From Mycolicibacter sinensis (GTDB lineage Bacteria; Actinomycetota; Actinomycetes; Mycobacteriales; Mycobacteriaceae), in NCBI RefSeq assembly GCF_001667945.1, contig NZ_LZJK01000161.1:1-51744 (forward strand): a DNA stretch of 51,744 nt, given 5' to 3'. Both the position numbers and the translations under genes were made by a program. The notes under the pieces were generated by a model. That model did no database searches, was not told the DNA's origin, and worked only from the letters and a program-made list of their open reading frames with translations. This document shows, piece by piece, positions 41,041 to 49,261 of the stretch (position 1 is the stretch's first letter; every line of letters begins with the position of its first letter).

Positions 41041-41544
41041 CTAAGTCTGGCGTTGCAGCTGCCAGTCCGGCCGGATGTAGTGGCAGGTGTAGCCGTTCGG
41101 GTACCGCTCCAGGTAATCCTGGTGCTCGGGCTCGGCCTCCCAGAAGTCACCGGCCGGGCTGACCTCGGTCACCACCTTGCCCGGCCAGCGACCCGAGGCG
41201 TCCACGTCGGCGATGGTGTCCAGCGCGATCTGGCGCTGCGAGTCGTCGAGGTAGAAGATCGCCGAACGGTAGCTGGTCCCGACGTCGTTGCCTTGCCGGT
41301 TGCGGGTGGTCGGGTCGTGGATGGCGAAGAAGAACTCCAGCAGGCTGCGGTAGTCGGTGGCCGCCGGGTCGTAGACGATCTCGATGGCCTCGGCGTGGCT
41401 GCCGTGGTTGCGGTAGGTGGCGTTCGGTACGTCGCCGCCGGTGTAGCCGACTCTGGTGGACACCACGCCGGGTTGCTTGCGGATCAGATCTTGCATGCCC
41501 CAGAAGCAGCCGCCGGCCAGGATCGCTCTGCGGTAATCGGTCAT
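41041..41544 (-). CDS. msrA: MsrA, peptide methionine-S-sulfoxide reductase
   Basis: 167 residues. The active-site motif GGCFWGMQ with the catalytic Cys at about 13, and VGYTGGDVPNATYRNHGSHAEAIEI, are diagnostic. It repairs S-sulfoxides of methionine in oxidised proteins, with thioredoxin as reductant. Convergent with the thioesterase-like gene. Corresponds to Rv0137c by place. Confidence 0.95.
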   Translation of the reverse strand: MTDYRRAILAGGCFWGMQDLIRKQPGVVSTRVGYTGGDVPNATYRNHGSHAEAIEIVYDPAATDYRSLLEFFFAIHDPTTRNRQGNDVGTSYRSAIFYLDDSQRQIALDTIADVDASGRWPGKVVTEVSPAGDFWEAEPEHQDYLERYPNGYTCHYIRPDWQLQRQT

Positions 41545-41562
41545 GCCCCCGATTATCCCGGC

Positions 41563-42726
41563 TCAGCCACGGCCCGCCAGCAGATAAGAGCGATAGCTGG
41601 TCAGCACCGCACTCGGCTCCCGGCACGGAGCCCCCAGCGCGGTCAACACGGGGAACCGGTCGAACAGGGCCCGCAGGCCCGAGCGGATCTGCATCCGGGC
41701 CAGCGGGGCGCCCAGGCAGACGTGCGGGCCGAACCCGAACCCCAGGTGGCCGGTCTGCAGCCGGGCCAGGTCGAGCCGGTCGGGATCGGCGAACACCGCC
41801 GGATCCCGGTTGGCGGCGGCCAGCCCGAGCAGGATCGGGGCCCCGGTCTGCACCACACAGTCGCCGATCTCGATCGGCGCGGACGCCACCCGGGAGATCA
41901 TCTGGGCCGGGCTGATCAGGCGGACCAGTTCATCCACGGCATGCGGGGCGCTGAGCAACCGCTGTTGGCCGGGGTTATCGATCAGCAGCGCCACCGCCCC
42001 GGTGAGCACGGCGGTGGTGGTGTCGTGCCCAGCCGACAGCAAGAAGATGGCGTTGTGCAGCAGTTCGTCATCCGAGAGCGGCAGCCCGCTGGTGGCCACC
42101 ACCGACAGCAGGTCGTGGCCCGGATCGGCGCGGCGCAGCTTCAGCAGGTCGGCGAGCAGCGCCTTCATCGCGGCGGCGGCGTCGTCGGCGGCGGTGAACA
42201 CCGCCCGCGGCGCGGCCGGTTCCAAGGCGGCGATCAGCGCCATCGACCAGGCTTGCAGATTGTCCAGTTCGCTGTCGGGAACCCCCAGCAGGGTGGCGAT
42301 CATCCCCAGCGGCAACGGCTTGGCGAACTCGGCCACCAGGTCGAAGCCGCGCCCGTCCAATCCCGCCGCCAACGCCCGGGCGCGGGCGGCGACTTCGGGT
42401 TCGAAAGAGGCCAGCGCCCGCGGGGTGAACGCCCGCGACAGCGGAGCCCGCAGCCGGCGGTGATCGTCGCCGGAGCGGTAGAACAGGTTGTGCTCCACAT
42501 GGGTCAGATACGGCCGCCCCGGATCGAGCTTGCCGCGGTACAGGTTTCGCCGGTCGGTGCCGGCCCGTTCGTCGCGCAGCATCGCCAGCACGTCGGCGTA
42601 GCGGGTGAGCACCCACAGCCCCTGGCTGTTGCGGTGCACCGGATCCGCCTCGGCGAACCGGCGCTGATAGGCCAGCGGGTCGGCATGCAGGTCGGGATCG
42701 CGGAAGTCGAAGTCGGGCGCATCCAT
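41563..42726 (-). CDS. cytochrome P450 of the inserted operon
   Basis: 387 residues from ATG at 42726, sharing one base with the upstream hydrolase stop (TGATG coupling). I-helix LLSAGHDTTTAV, K-helix DELVRL and heme motif FGFGPHVCLGAPLA are complete. Short, typical bacterial class I P450. Last gene of a five-gene minus-strand operon with enoyl-CoA hydratase, hydrolase and VOC genes, which suggests oxidation of a specific catabolic substrate. No subfamily can be named from sequence alone. Confidence 0.9.
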   Translation of the reverse strand: MDAPDFDFRDPDLHADPLAYQRRFAEADPVHRNSQGLWVLTRYADVLAMLRDERAGTDRRNLYRGKLDPGRPYLTHVEHNLFYRSGDDHRRLRAPLSRAFTPRALASFEPEVAARARALAAGLDGRGFDLVAEFAKPLPLGMIATLLGVPDSELDNLQAWSMALIAALEPAAPRAVFTAADDAAAAMKALLADLLKLRRADPGHDLLSVVATSGLPLSDDELLHNAIFLLSAGHDTTTAVLTGAVALLIDNPGQQRLLSAPHAVDELVRLISPAQMISRVASAPIEIGDCVVQTGAPILLGLAAANRDPAVFADPDRLDLARLQTGHLGFGFGPHVCLGAPLARMQIRSGLRALFDRFPVLTALGAPCREPSAVLTSYRSYLLAGRG

Positions 42727-43838
42727 CAGGTGCGTTCCGCGATCCAGGACGCCACCAGGTCGGCGCAGACGGTCCGGCTGTCCGCCGGCTGCTGCAGATA
42801 GTGGTCGCCGGGAATGAAATGCAGTTGTTTGTCGGTGCTGGCCAGTGAGTCGTGGATGTGGTGGGCATCGCTGGGGAACACGCCGGTGTCGGCGGTGCTC
42901 TGGATCACCAAGGACGGCAGCGTGATCCGGCCCAGGTGCGGGGCGCCCTGGCAGAACGAGGTCTGCAGACTCCACATCGACAGCCAGGTCCGCAGCGTGC
43001 AGTGCGCGGCGATGTTGTACGGCGCACGGTTGGCGCGCCGGGGGTCCCCCAGATAGCACTGGTTCAGCGGGCGATCCGATGGGTCGAGCGAGGGGTCCAG
43101 GTAGCGCAGGTCGGCCCAGACCCGATGCACCGAGAAGCTGCGGTCGTAGGTCCCGGCAGCCTTCAGCCGCTTCAACTCCGCCTGCGCCCATGCGGTGATC
43201 CGGTCATTGCGGTCTCGCTGGGCCTGGCGGTAGCGGGCGATGTACTCCTGGGTGTAGGGCGGGGCGTTGTGTTCGGCGTACATGTCCAGAGCCGGATCGC
43301 AGGACAGCGGGTCGGACTCGTCGGTCACCGAGGGGTCGATCCAGGCGGTCAGCACCTCCGGGCGCCCGGCGTGGGCCTGGGTGGACACGTACAGGTCGCC
43401 GGGCGGCAGCGCGTTGACCGCGTCGGGCACCGGGCCGCCACCGACTCCTGTGATATGCGGGTCGACGGCTTGGGATTGGTAGGCCGCCATCAGCGAGCCG
43501 CCGCCGGAGTTGCCGAGCAGCACCACCACGTCGACGCCGGCCTGCTCGCGCAGCCACGCCACCCCCGCGGCGATGTCGGCCAACGCGTGTTCGAGCAGGA
43601 ACACCGATTCGCCGCTGCGGAACCGGGTGTTCCAGCCCAGAAAGCCGTAGCCCCGTTCGGCCAGCAGCGGCGCCAGGTAGTGCTCGGCGAAATCCACGTT
43701 GTAGTGGCTGGCGATGACCGCCACCTTCGGGGCGACGCCGGCCGGGGTCCAGTACAGTCCCTGCGCCGGGTGGTAACCGGCGGGGTTCACCCCAGCCGAT
43801 GCCGAAGTGAGCGAGACGAATTCGCGTGTTACCGCCAC
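42726..43838 (-). CDS. alpha/beta-hydrolase of the inserted operon
   Basis: 370 residues from GTG at 43838, chosen for the AGGAG seven bases upstream; an ATG ten codons earlier would overlap the TetR gene. Nucleophile elbow LLGNSGGGSL and a late His in FIPGDHYLQQP. Large lid insertion in the middle (residues about 160-260). Possibly an esterase or C-C hydrolase; substrate unknown. Confidence 0.82.
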   Translation of the reverse strand: MAVTREFVSLTSASAGVNPAGYHPAQGLYWTPAGVAPKVAVIASHYNVDFAEHYLAPLLAERGYGFLGWNTRFRSGESVFLLEHALADIAAGVAWLREQAGVDVVVLLGNSGGGSLMAAYQSQAVDPHITGVGGGPVPDAVNALPPGDLYVSTQAHAGRPEVLTAWIDPSVTDESDPLSCDPALDMYAEHNAPPYTQEYIARYRQAQRDRNDRITAWAQAELKRLKAAGTYDRSFSVHRVWADLRYLDPSLDPSDRPLNQCYLGDPRRANRAPYNIAAHCTLRTWLSMWSLQTSFCQGAPHLGRITLPSLVIQSTADTGVFPSDAHHIHDSLASTDKQLHFIPGDHYLQQPADSRTVCADLVASWIAERT

Positions 43839-43854
43839 TGCACAACTCCTTTGG

Positions 43855-44490
43855 TCAGGTCCTGTCACCGGGCCAGCTCACCGAGCGATACCAGGTGTCG
43901 GTGAGCGTTTTGATCGCCGCTTCGTCGTCGAGTTCGCGGCCCGCCACGTCGCCGCCGGCCACCAGCCAGACGTAGGTGAACTGGTTGAGCATCGCGACGA
44001 TGGCGGAGCCGACCAGTTCCGGGTCCGCGTCGGGTGCATAGCCCTTGCGTTGGGCCATCCGCACCGTCTGCGCCACCCAGTCGATCGCATCGGCGCACAT
44101 CTCCCGCCAGCGCCGGGCGAACTCGTCATTGATCATCGCCAGCTGAAACACCCCGACCATGACCCCGAGGTGCTCCCGGTAGGTCTCCCAGTGCGCCCGC
44201 ACCGATTCCTCGATGATCTGCCGCAGGTCCTGGCCCGGGTGCAGCGCCTGCACCGCACGGCTTTTCGCTGACGCCCGGAAGTCCTCGGCCAGCGAGGCCA
44301 GCAGGTCCTCCTTGGATTCGAAGTAGTGGTAGAACGAGGCCGGCGAGCGCCGCGCGGTCGAGGTGATGTCGGTGATGGTCGTCTTGAAGAAGCCTTTGCG
44401 GGCGATCACCTCGCGGGCGGCCTGCTCCAGGCGGGCCTGGGTGTCGCGGCCGCGCACGGTGGGGCGGGGCACCACCACATCGCCGGGCAT
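43855..44490 (-). CDS. TetR-family regulator inside the catabolic operon
   Basis: 211 residues from ATG at 44490. Helix-turn-helix TTITDITSTARRSPASFYHYFESKEDL and a helical C-terminal domain. It is co-translated with the enoyl-CoA hydratase gene (TGATG). The paired GATTCGAAT palindromes at the operon promoter are a plausible binding site. It could respond to an acyl-CoA intermediate. Confidence 0.85.
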   Translation of the reverse strand: MPGDVVVPRPTVRGRDTQARLEQAAREVIARKGFFKTTITDITSTARRSPASFYHYFESKEDLLASLAEDFRASAKSRAVQALHPGQDLRQIIEESVRAHWETYREHLGVMVGVFQLAMINDEFARRWREMCADAIDWVAQTVRMAQRKGYAPDADPELVGSAIVAMLNQFTYVWLVAGGDVAGRELDDEAAIKTLTDTWYRSVSWPGDRT

Positions 44491-45320
44491 CAGGCCGGTT
44501 CCGTCTGGTGCAGGCCGGCCACCAACTCGGCCAGCCGCCGTTCCCCGCCGGGTGTCTGGCCGCCGGCGTCCAGGAAGCGTTGCATCCTCGGCAGCGCGGT
44601 GCCGCGGCCGAGCACCTGGGCAAACGCCGAGCGTTCCACCGCCAGGCCCGCGTCGAAATCCGGGGCGCACAGGGTGGCTTTGACGGCGGCGATGTCGGCC
44701 AGCGGGACGGTGCCGAGACGCGCCAGCAACCGGTCGAGGAACGGCCCGACGTCGCCCGGGTCCAGCGCCCGGTTGACCAGCCCGTAGCGTTCGGCCAGGT
44801 CGGCATCGAGATCGTCGTGGGCCAGGATGACCTCCAGCGCCCGGCCGCGGCCCAGCAGCCGACGCAGGTGCTGGGGACCCGAACCGGCCGGGATGACCCC
44901 GATCCCGGTCTCGATCTGGTTGAACACTGCCCGGCCGGTGACCGCGAACCGCAGATCGAGGTTCACCAGGAGCTCCATCCCGCCGCCGGCCACCCGCCCG
45001 GCGACCACCCCGACGGTGACCTGCTCGAGGGCCCGGAAGGCGCCGACCAACTCCTGGAATGAGCCGACCGCGGCCGCGGGATCCGCAGCGGACGCCTGCA
45101 GCAGCGCCAGATCGACGTGGGCGATGAAGAAGTCGGGGTTGGCGCTTTCCAGCACCACCACCCGGACCTGATCGCCCGCCGCGCGCAGCCACTTCACCAG
45201 CCGCCACAGATCGCCCATCATGGCGGCGTCCATCAGGTTGATCGCGCCGTGGTCGATGTGCACCCGGGCGATCGGGCCGTCGTGAATGACGTGCAGCGTC
45301 GTCAGCGAATCGATGGCCAT
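44490..45320 (-). CDS. enoyl-CoA hydratase/isomerase family protein
   Basis: 276 residues. Crotonase-fold signature: HIDHGAINLMDAAMM, VLESANPDFFIAHVDL, the oxyanion GRVAGGGMELLVNLDLRF and IETGIGVIPAGSG. The usual catalytic Glu positions are partly replaced, so hydratase versus another crotonase activity is open. Sits third-to-last in the operon behind the VOC gene (11-base gap). Confidence 0.83.
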   Translation of the reverse strand: MAIDSLTTLHVIHDGPIARVHIDHGAINLMDAAMMGDLWRLVKWLRAAGDQVRVVVLESANPDFFIAHVDLALLQASAADPAAAVGSFQELVGAFRALEQVTVGVVAGRVAGGGMELLVNLDLRFAVTGRAVFNQIETGIGVIPAGSGPQHLRRLLGRGRALEVILAHDDLDADLAERYGLVNRALDPGDVGPFLDRLLARLGTVPLADIAAVKATLCAPDFDAGLAVERSAFAQVLGRGTALPRMQRFLDAGGQTPGGERRLAELVAGLHQTEPA

Positions 45321-45331
45321 ATGCGGCCGGT

Positions 45332-45868
45332 TCAGCCGAGGTGGGTGGTGGTCGAGCGTGACGTGACCACCTTGGGGTCGGCCGCGCGCTCGGTGCTGGA
45401 CAGCAGTGCGCGGGCCCGCTCCGGGTCGCGTTCGAAACCGGGTGTGTCCCGGCACAACTCGACCATGATGCCGTTGGGGTCCAGGTAGTACAGCGAGTGG
45501 CACCAGCCGTGGTCGACGTCCATCAACGCCTTGACCCCGGCGGCGTCCATCCGGGTCCGGACCTCGTTCTGCTTCTCCTCGGTGGCCCGGAAGGCCACGT
45601 GGTTCACCCACACCGGCAGGCCATTCGGGCGGGACAACGAGCTGGACCAGTCGGGTTTCTCCCCGACGCCGTGCAGGTCGAAGAACGCGATGCACGAGCC
45701 GTCGCCGAGGTCGTAGAACACGTGCCGGAAAAAGCCGTCCTGTAGGTGTTCGACCTCGGTGTGGACCAGCGGGAACCCCAGCAGGTCCTCGTAGAAGTGA
45801 TGCGTCGCCTCCAGATCGGCGCAGGCGTAGGCCGCGTGGTGCAGGCCGACGGCCGGTTTGCTGGGCAT
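45332..45868 (-). CDS. VOC-family dioxygenase-like protein
   Basis: 178 residues from ATG at 45868 (GTG at 45871 also fits an AAGGAG site). It contains paired VOC modules with likely metal ligands in GLHHAAYAC, VNHVAFRA and IMVELCRDTPG, the His-His-Glu set seen in extradiol dioxygenases and glyoxalases. First gene of the operon, directly under the divergent promoter with the KstR-like box. Catalysis on a catechol or other metabolite is inferred. Confidence 0.82.
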   Translation of the reverse strand: MPSKPAVGLHHAAYACADLEATHHFYEDLLGFPLVHTEVEHLQDGFFRHVFYDLGDGSCIAFFDLHGVGEKPDWSSSLSRPNGLPVWVNHVAFRATEEKQNEVRTRMDAAGVKALMDVDHGWCHSLYYLDPNGIMVELCRDTPGFERDPERARALLSSTERAADPKVVTSRSTTTHLG

Positions 45869-45917
45869 CACCGCAATCTCCTTCGGGCCGGGGACCGGTC
45901 CGGGTCACCGTAACACC

Positions 45918-45945
45918 GATTCGAATATAAACCCAGATTCGAATC
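45918..45945. promoter_or_regulatory. paired GATTCGAAT palindromes
   Basis: GATTCGAATA at 45918-45927 and the perfect palindrome GATTCGAATC at 45936-45945, 18 bases apart, between the divergent VOC and NTF2-like genes. A likely operator for the TetR regulator encoded in the operon. Confidence 0.55.
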
Positions 45946-45966
45946 CGAGACCCCTCGACAACGTCG

Positions 45967-45982
45967 CTAGAACGTGTTCTAG
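45967..45982. promoter_or_regulatory. KstR-like operator
   Basis: CTAGAACGTGTTCTAG has perfect seven-base arms around GT and fits the published KstR consensus TnnAACnnGTTnnA. It ends eight bases before the ATG of the NTF2-like gene. KstR represses sterol-degradation genes in mycobacteria. Confidence 0.7.
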
Positions 45983-45990
45983 TTCTTGGC

Positions 45991-46497
45991 ATGACGAACC
46001 CGCAGTTCAGCCGCGCGGAGCTCGCGGCAGCCTTCGAGACCTTCGAGCAGACCGTCGCCCGCGCCGCCGAGACCAAGGACTGGGATGCCTGGGTGGGGCA
46101 CTACACCCCCGACGTCACCTACGTCGAACACGCCATGGGCACCATGCACGGCCGCGAGGAGGTGCGCCGCTGGATCCGCAAGACGATGTCGACGTTCCCG
46201 GGCAGCTACATGACCGAGTTCCCGGCGCTGTGGTCGGTGATCGACGAGGACGGCGGGCGGATCATCTGCGAACTGGACAACCCGATGCGCGACCCCGGCG
46301 ACGGCACCATCATCAGCGCCACCAACATCTCGATCATCACCTACGCCGGCGATGGCCTGTGGAGCCGTCAGGAGGACATCTACAACCCGTTGCGCTTCGT
46401 CGCCGCGACCCTGAAGTGGTGCCGCAAGGCCCAAGAACTCGGCACCCTTGATGACGAGGCGGCGGCCTGGATGCAGCAGTTCGGGGGTACTGCGTGA
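45991..46497 (+). CDS. SnoaL/NTF2-like protein (Rv0138-like)
   Basis: 168 residues, a cone-shaped NTF2 fold (ELAAAFETFEQTVARAAETK; GHYTPDVTYVEHAMGTMHG). Such proteins act as small isomerases, hydrolases or dehydratases, and in sterol pathways as ketosteroid-isomerase-like enzymes; no active site can be assigned here. Overlaps the SDR start by four bases. It has the KstR-like box directly upstream. Matches Rv0138 in size and order. Confidence 0.8.
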   Translation: MTNPQFSRAELAAAFETFEQTVARAAETKDWDAWVGHYTPDVTYVEHAMGTMHGREEVRRWIRKTMSTFPGSYMTEFPALWSVIDEDGGRIICELDNPMRDPGDGTIISATNISIITYAGDGLWSRQEDIYNPLRFVAATLKWCRKAQELGTLDDEAAAWMQQFGGTA

Positions 46498-47519
46498 ACA
46501 GCAAGGCCAAGCTCGTCATCGGCGCCAACGGGTTCCTGGGGTCGCACGTCACCCGCCGGCTCGTCGATGCCGGTGAAGAGGTGCGGGTCATGGTGCGGCC
46601 GGGCGCCAACACCGTCGGGATCGACGACCTCGACGTCACCCGCTTCCACGGCGACGTCTTCGATTCCGCCACCGTGGCCGAGGCGATGACCGGCTGCGAC
46701 GACGTCTACTACTGCGTCGTGGACACCCGGGCCTGGCTCCGGGACCCGAGCCCGCTGTTTCGCACCAACGTCGAGGGCACCCGCAACGTCCTGGACGTCG
46801 CTAAAGACGCCGGCCTGCGCCGGTTCGTGTTCACCAGCAGCTATGTGACCGTCGGCCGCCGCCGCGGCCACGTCGCCACCGAGGCCGACCCGATCAACCG
46901 CCGCCGCCTCACCCCCTACGTGCAGTCCCGGGTGCAGGCCGAAGACCTGGTGCTGCGTTATGCGGCCGAGGCCGGCCTGCCGGCGGTGGCGATGTGCGTG
47001 TCGAGCACCTACGGCGACGGCGACTGGGGCCGCACCCCGCACGGGGCATTCATCGCCGGCGCCGTCTACGGCAAGCTGCCGTTTGTGATGGACGGCATCC
47101 GGCTGGAGGCCGTCGGGGTCGACGATGCGGCGCAGGCACTGATCCTGGCCGCCGAACACGGCCGGAACGGGGAGCGCTATCTGATTTCCGAGCGCATGAT
47201 CACCAACGCCGAGATCATCGCGATCGCGGCCGACGAGGCCGGGGTGCCGCCGCCGGCGCGGTCGATCCCGGTGCCGATGCTCTATGCGCTGGGGGCGCTG
47301 GGCACGCTGAAGGCCCGGCTGGGCGGCAAGGACGCCGAGCTGTCGCTGAAATCGGTGCGGATGATGCGCGCGGAGTCCGAACTCGACCATTCCAAGGCGG
47401 TGCGCGAACTGGGCTGGCAGCCACGACCGGTCGAGGAATCGATCCGGGAGGCGGCGCGTTTCTGGATGAAACTGCGCGACGCCAGGAAGCATGCGGACAA
47501 GCGAGGCACCCCAGCATGA
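46494..47519 (+). CDS. extended SDR/NAD-dependent epimerase-dehydratase (Rv0139-like)
   Basis: 341 residues from GTG. Rossmann motif VIGANGFLGSH (GXXGXXG), then FTSSYVTVGRR (Ser) and TPYVQSRVQAE, where the catalytic YXXXK appears as YXXXR. Related to dihydroflavonol-4-reductase and 3-beta-hydroxysteroid dehydrogenase enzymes. Starts within the previous stop and overlaps the DUF427 start, so three genes are co-translated. The substrate may be a hydroxy- or keto-lipid. Confidence 0.85.
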   Translation: MNSKAKLVIGANGFLGSHVTRRLVDAGEEVRVMVRPGANTVGIDDLDVTRFHGDVFDSATVAEAMTGCDDVYYCVVDTRAWLRDPSPLFRTNVEGTRNVLDVAKDAGLRRFVFTSSYVTVGRRRGHVATEADPINRRRLTPYVQSRVQAEDLVLRYAAEAGLPAVAMCVSSTYGDGDWGRTPHGAFIAGAVYGKLPFVMDGIRLEAVGVDDAAQALILAAEHGRNGERYLISERMITNAEIIAIAADEAGVPPPARSIPVPMLYALGALGTLKARLGGKDAELSLKSVRMMRAESELDHSKAVRELGWQPRPVEESIREAARFWMKLRDARKHADKRGTPA

Positions 47520-47896
47520 ACAATCGACCGGTTCTCACCCCGACCGCCGAATACCCGATCACCGTGACCCCGACCGGCCGGCACGTCACGGTGCGCATCG
47601 GCGGCGAAGTCATCGCCGATACCAACGATGCGCTCACCCTGCAGGAAGCAAATCATGCTGCGGTGCAATATATTCCGCTGGCTGACGTCCGGCGCGAGCT
47701 GTTGACCCGGACCGAGACGACCAGTTACTGCCCGTTCAAGGGCGACGCCGCTTACTACACGGTGACCACCGCGGCCGGCCAGACCGTCACCGATGCGATC
47801 TGGACCTACGAGCAGCCGTTTCCCGCGGTCGCCGCGATCGCCGGGCACGTCGCGTTCTACCCGGACAAGGCCGAGATCAGCGTCGCTGCAACCTAA
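47516..47896 (+). CDS. DUF427-family protein (Rv0140-like)
   Basis: 126 residues from ATG at 47516. Core features: VRIGGEVIADTNDALTLQEA, YIPLADVRRELL, SYCPFKGDAAYYTV and WTYEQPFPAVAAIAGHVAFY, all hallmarks of DUF427. Function unknown; small beta-rich cytosolic protein. Last of the KstR-box operon; its stop overlaps that of the convergent NTF2-like gene by four bases. Confidence 0.92.
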   Translation: MNNRPVLTPTAEYPITVTPTGRHVTVRIGGEVIADTNDALTLQEANHAAVQYIPLADVRRELLTRTETTSYCPFKGDAAYYTVTTAAGQTVTDAIWTYEQPFPAVAAIAGHVAFYPDKAEISVAAT

Positions 47897-48282
47897 ATCC
47901 CCAGCACCTCAGCGGCGAATCGTGTCTCGGTGTACTCACGCACCGACACAATCCGGCCGTCGTGGGTGTCGACGATGAACACCAGCGGGCTGTCGTAATG
48001 GGAGCCGTCGGCGGTGGTGCAGTCACCGTGCGCCTCGATCACCACCGTTTCGCCCTCATTGATGCAGCGGGTCAGCTCGAGAGTGATCCGCAGGCCGTGG
48101 CGGCGCTCCTCCACTTGCTGGCGCAAGGCGCCTGCGTCGATCGCCTCGCGGGTCAGGATGCTCCAGTAGGTGAAGTCCTCGCTGACCAGAGTGAAAATGT
48201 CGTCCAGGTCGTCGTCGCCAGAGATGCCCTGTAGGAACATCCACGCCAATTCCGCCTGCGGATCGTCGAACGGGGTGGCCAC
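47893..48282 (-). CDS. SnoaL/NTF2-like protein (Rv0141c-like)
   Basis: 129 residues from GTG at 48282, which follows a GAGGAA site; a TTG at 48324 is the alternative. NTF2 fold with helix-rich start (QAELAWMFLQGI) and curved sheet (GLRITLELTRCINEGETVVI). The role is unknown. Position matches Rv0141c. Divergent from the glycosylase gene. Confidence 0.8.
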   Translation of the reverse strand: MATPFDDPQAELAWMFLQGISGDDDLDDIFTLVSEDFTYWSILTREAIDAGALRQQVEERRHGLRITLELTRCINEGETVVIEAHGDCTTADGSHYDSPLVFIVDTHDGRIVSVREYTETRFAAEVLGI

Positions 48283-48406
48283 TTCCTCATGGTGGCGCGG
48301 CGACGGGATGCGGTCAACGTGCAAACGGCGGTCCTAGGATCACGTCATCAACAGTTCGCTTTGCCGTACCGTCACCTTCCCCGGGCCGGCCAGCCCCGCG
48401 CTGACC

Positions 48407-49261
48407 TTGTCGCCGCTGCGCCGCGGTCCCGGCGATCCCTGCTTGCAGATCATTGACGGCGTCATCTGGCGGACCAGCCTGATGCCCAGTGGGCCGGTGA
48501 CCGCGCGGATCACCCAGGCGGCGCCGGCGGTGGTGGACTGCGCGGCGTGGGGCGCCGGCGCCGCCGAGTTCCTCGACGGCGTGCCGGGACTGCTGGGCGC
48601 CGACGACGACGTCTCGGACTTCGCGCCGACCGAACCGACGGTGGCCGCCGCGCACCGGCGCCTGCCACACCTTCGACTGGGCCGCACCCACCGGGTGCTC
48701 GAAGCGCTCATCCCGGCCGTGCTCGAGCAGCGGGTGCCGGGTGTTGATGCGTTCCGGGCCTGGCGGGTGCTGGTCAGCGAGTTCGGTGCCCCGGCGCCGG
48801 GACCGGCGCCGGCGCGGATGCGGGTGCCGCCACCGGCCGAGGTGTGGCGAACCATTCCGTCGTGGAAGTTCCACCGCGCCAACGTCGATGGTGGCCGGGC
48901 CCGCACCGTCGTGCGCTGCGCGCAGCGGGCGGGATCGCTGGAACGACTGGTGAACCGTCCGGCAGCCGAGGCCCGGGCGGCGCTGATGTCGCTGCCCGGC
49001 GTCGGGGTGTGGACTGCGGCCGAGACGGCGCAGCGTGCCTTCGGCGATGCCGACGCGCTGTCGGTCGGCGACTACCACATCGCGAAGATGATCGGCTGGA
49101 CGCTCCTGGGCCATCCGATCGACGACGACGCCATGATCGACCTGCTGGAACCGATGCGACCGCACCGGCACCGGGTGGTGCGGTTGCTGATCGAAAGCGG
49201 GCTGGCCGTCGAGCCGCGGCGCGGCCCACGGCTGGCGGTGCAGCGCATCAGCTCGCTGTGA
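48407..49261 (+). CDS. HhH-GPD DNA glycosylase-like protein (AlkA type, Rv0142-like)
   Basis: 284 residues from TTG at 48407. Helix-hairpin-helix LMSLPGVGVWTAAETAQRAFGD followed by DALSVGDYHIAK, with catalytic Asp in the last motif. Expected to excise alkylated bases. Coding-like sequence (RTVTFPGPASPAL) extends about 22 codons further upstream to a TAG at 48335 but contains no ATG, GTG or TTG, so the true start is unclear or lost; the recalled Mtb homologue is about that much longer. Confidence 0.8.
   Translation: MSPLRRGPGDPCLQIIDGVIWRTSLMPSGPVTARITQAAPAVVDCAAWGAGAAEFLDGVPGLLGADDDVSDFAPTEPTVAAAHRRLPHLRLGRTHRVLEALIPAVLEQRVPGVDAFRAWRVLVSEFGAPAPGPAPARMRVPPPAEVWRTIPSWKFHRANVDGGRARTVVRCAQRAGSLERLVNRPAAEARAALMSLPGVGVWTAAETAQRAFGDADALSVGDYHIAKMIGWTLLGHPIDDDAMIDLLEPMRPHRHRVVRLLIESGLAVEPRRGPRLAVQRISSL

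Noticed and set aside
41563..45868. Inserted operon as a transposon or prophage
   Set aside because: No transposase, integrase, terminal repeats or tRNA junction is present; the insertion is inferred only from gene order.
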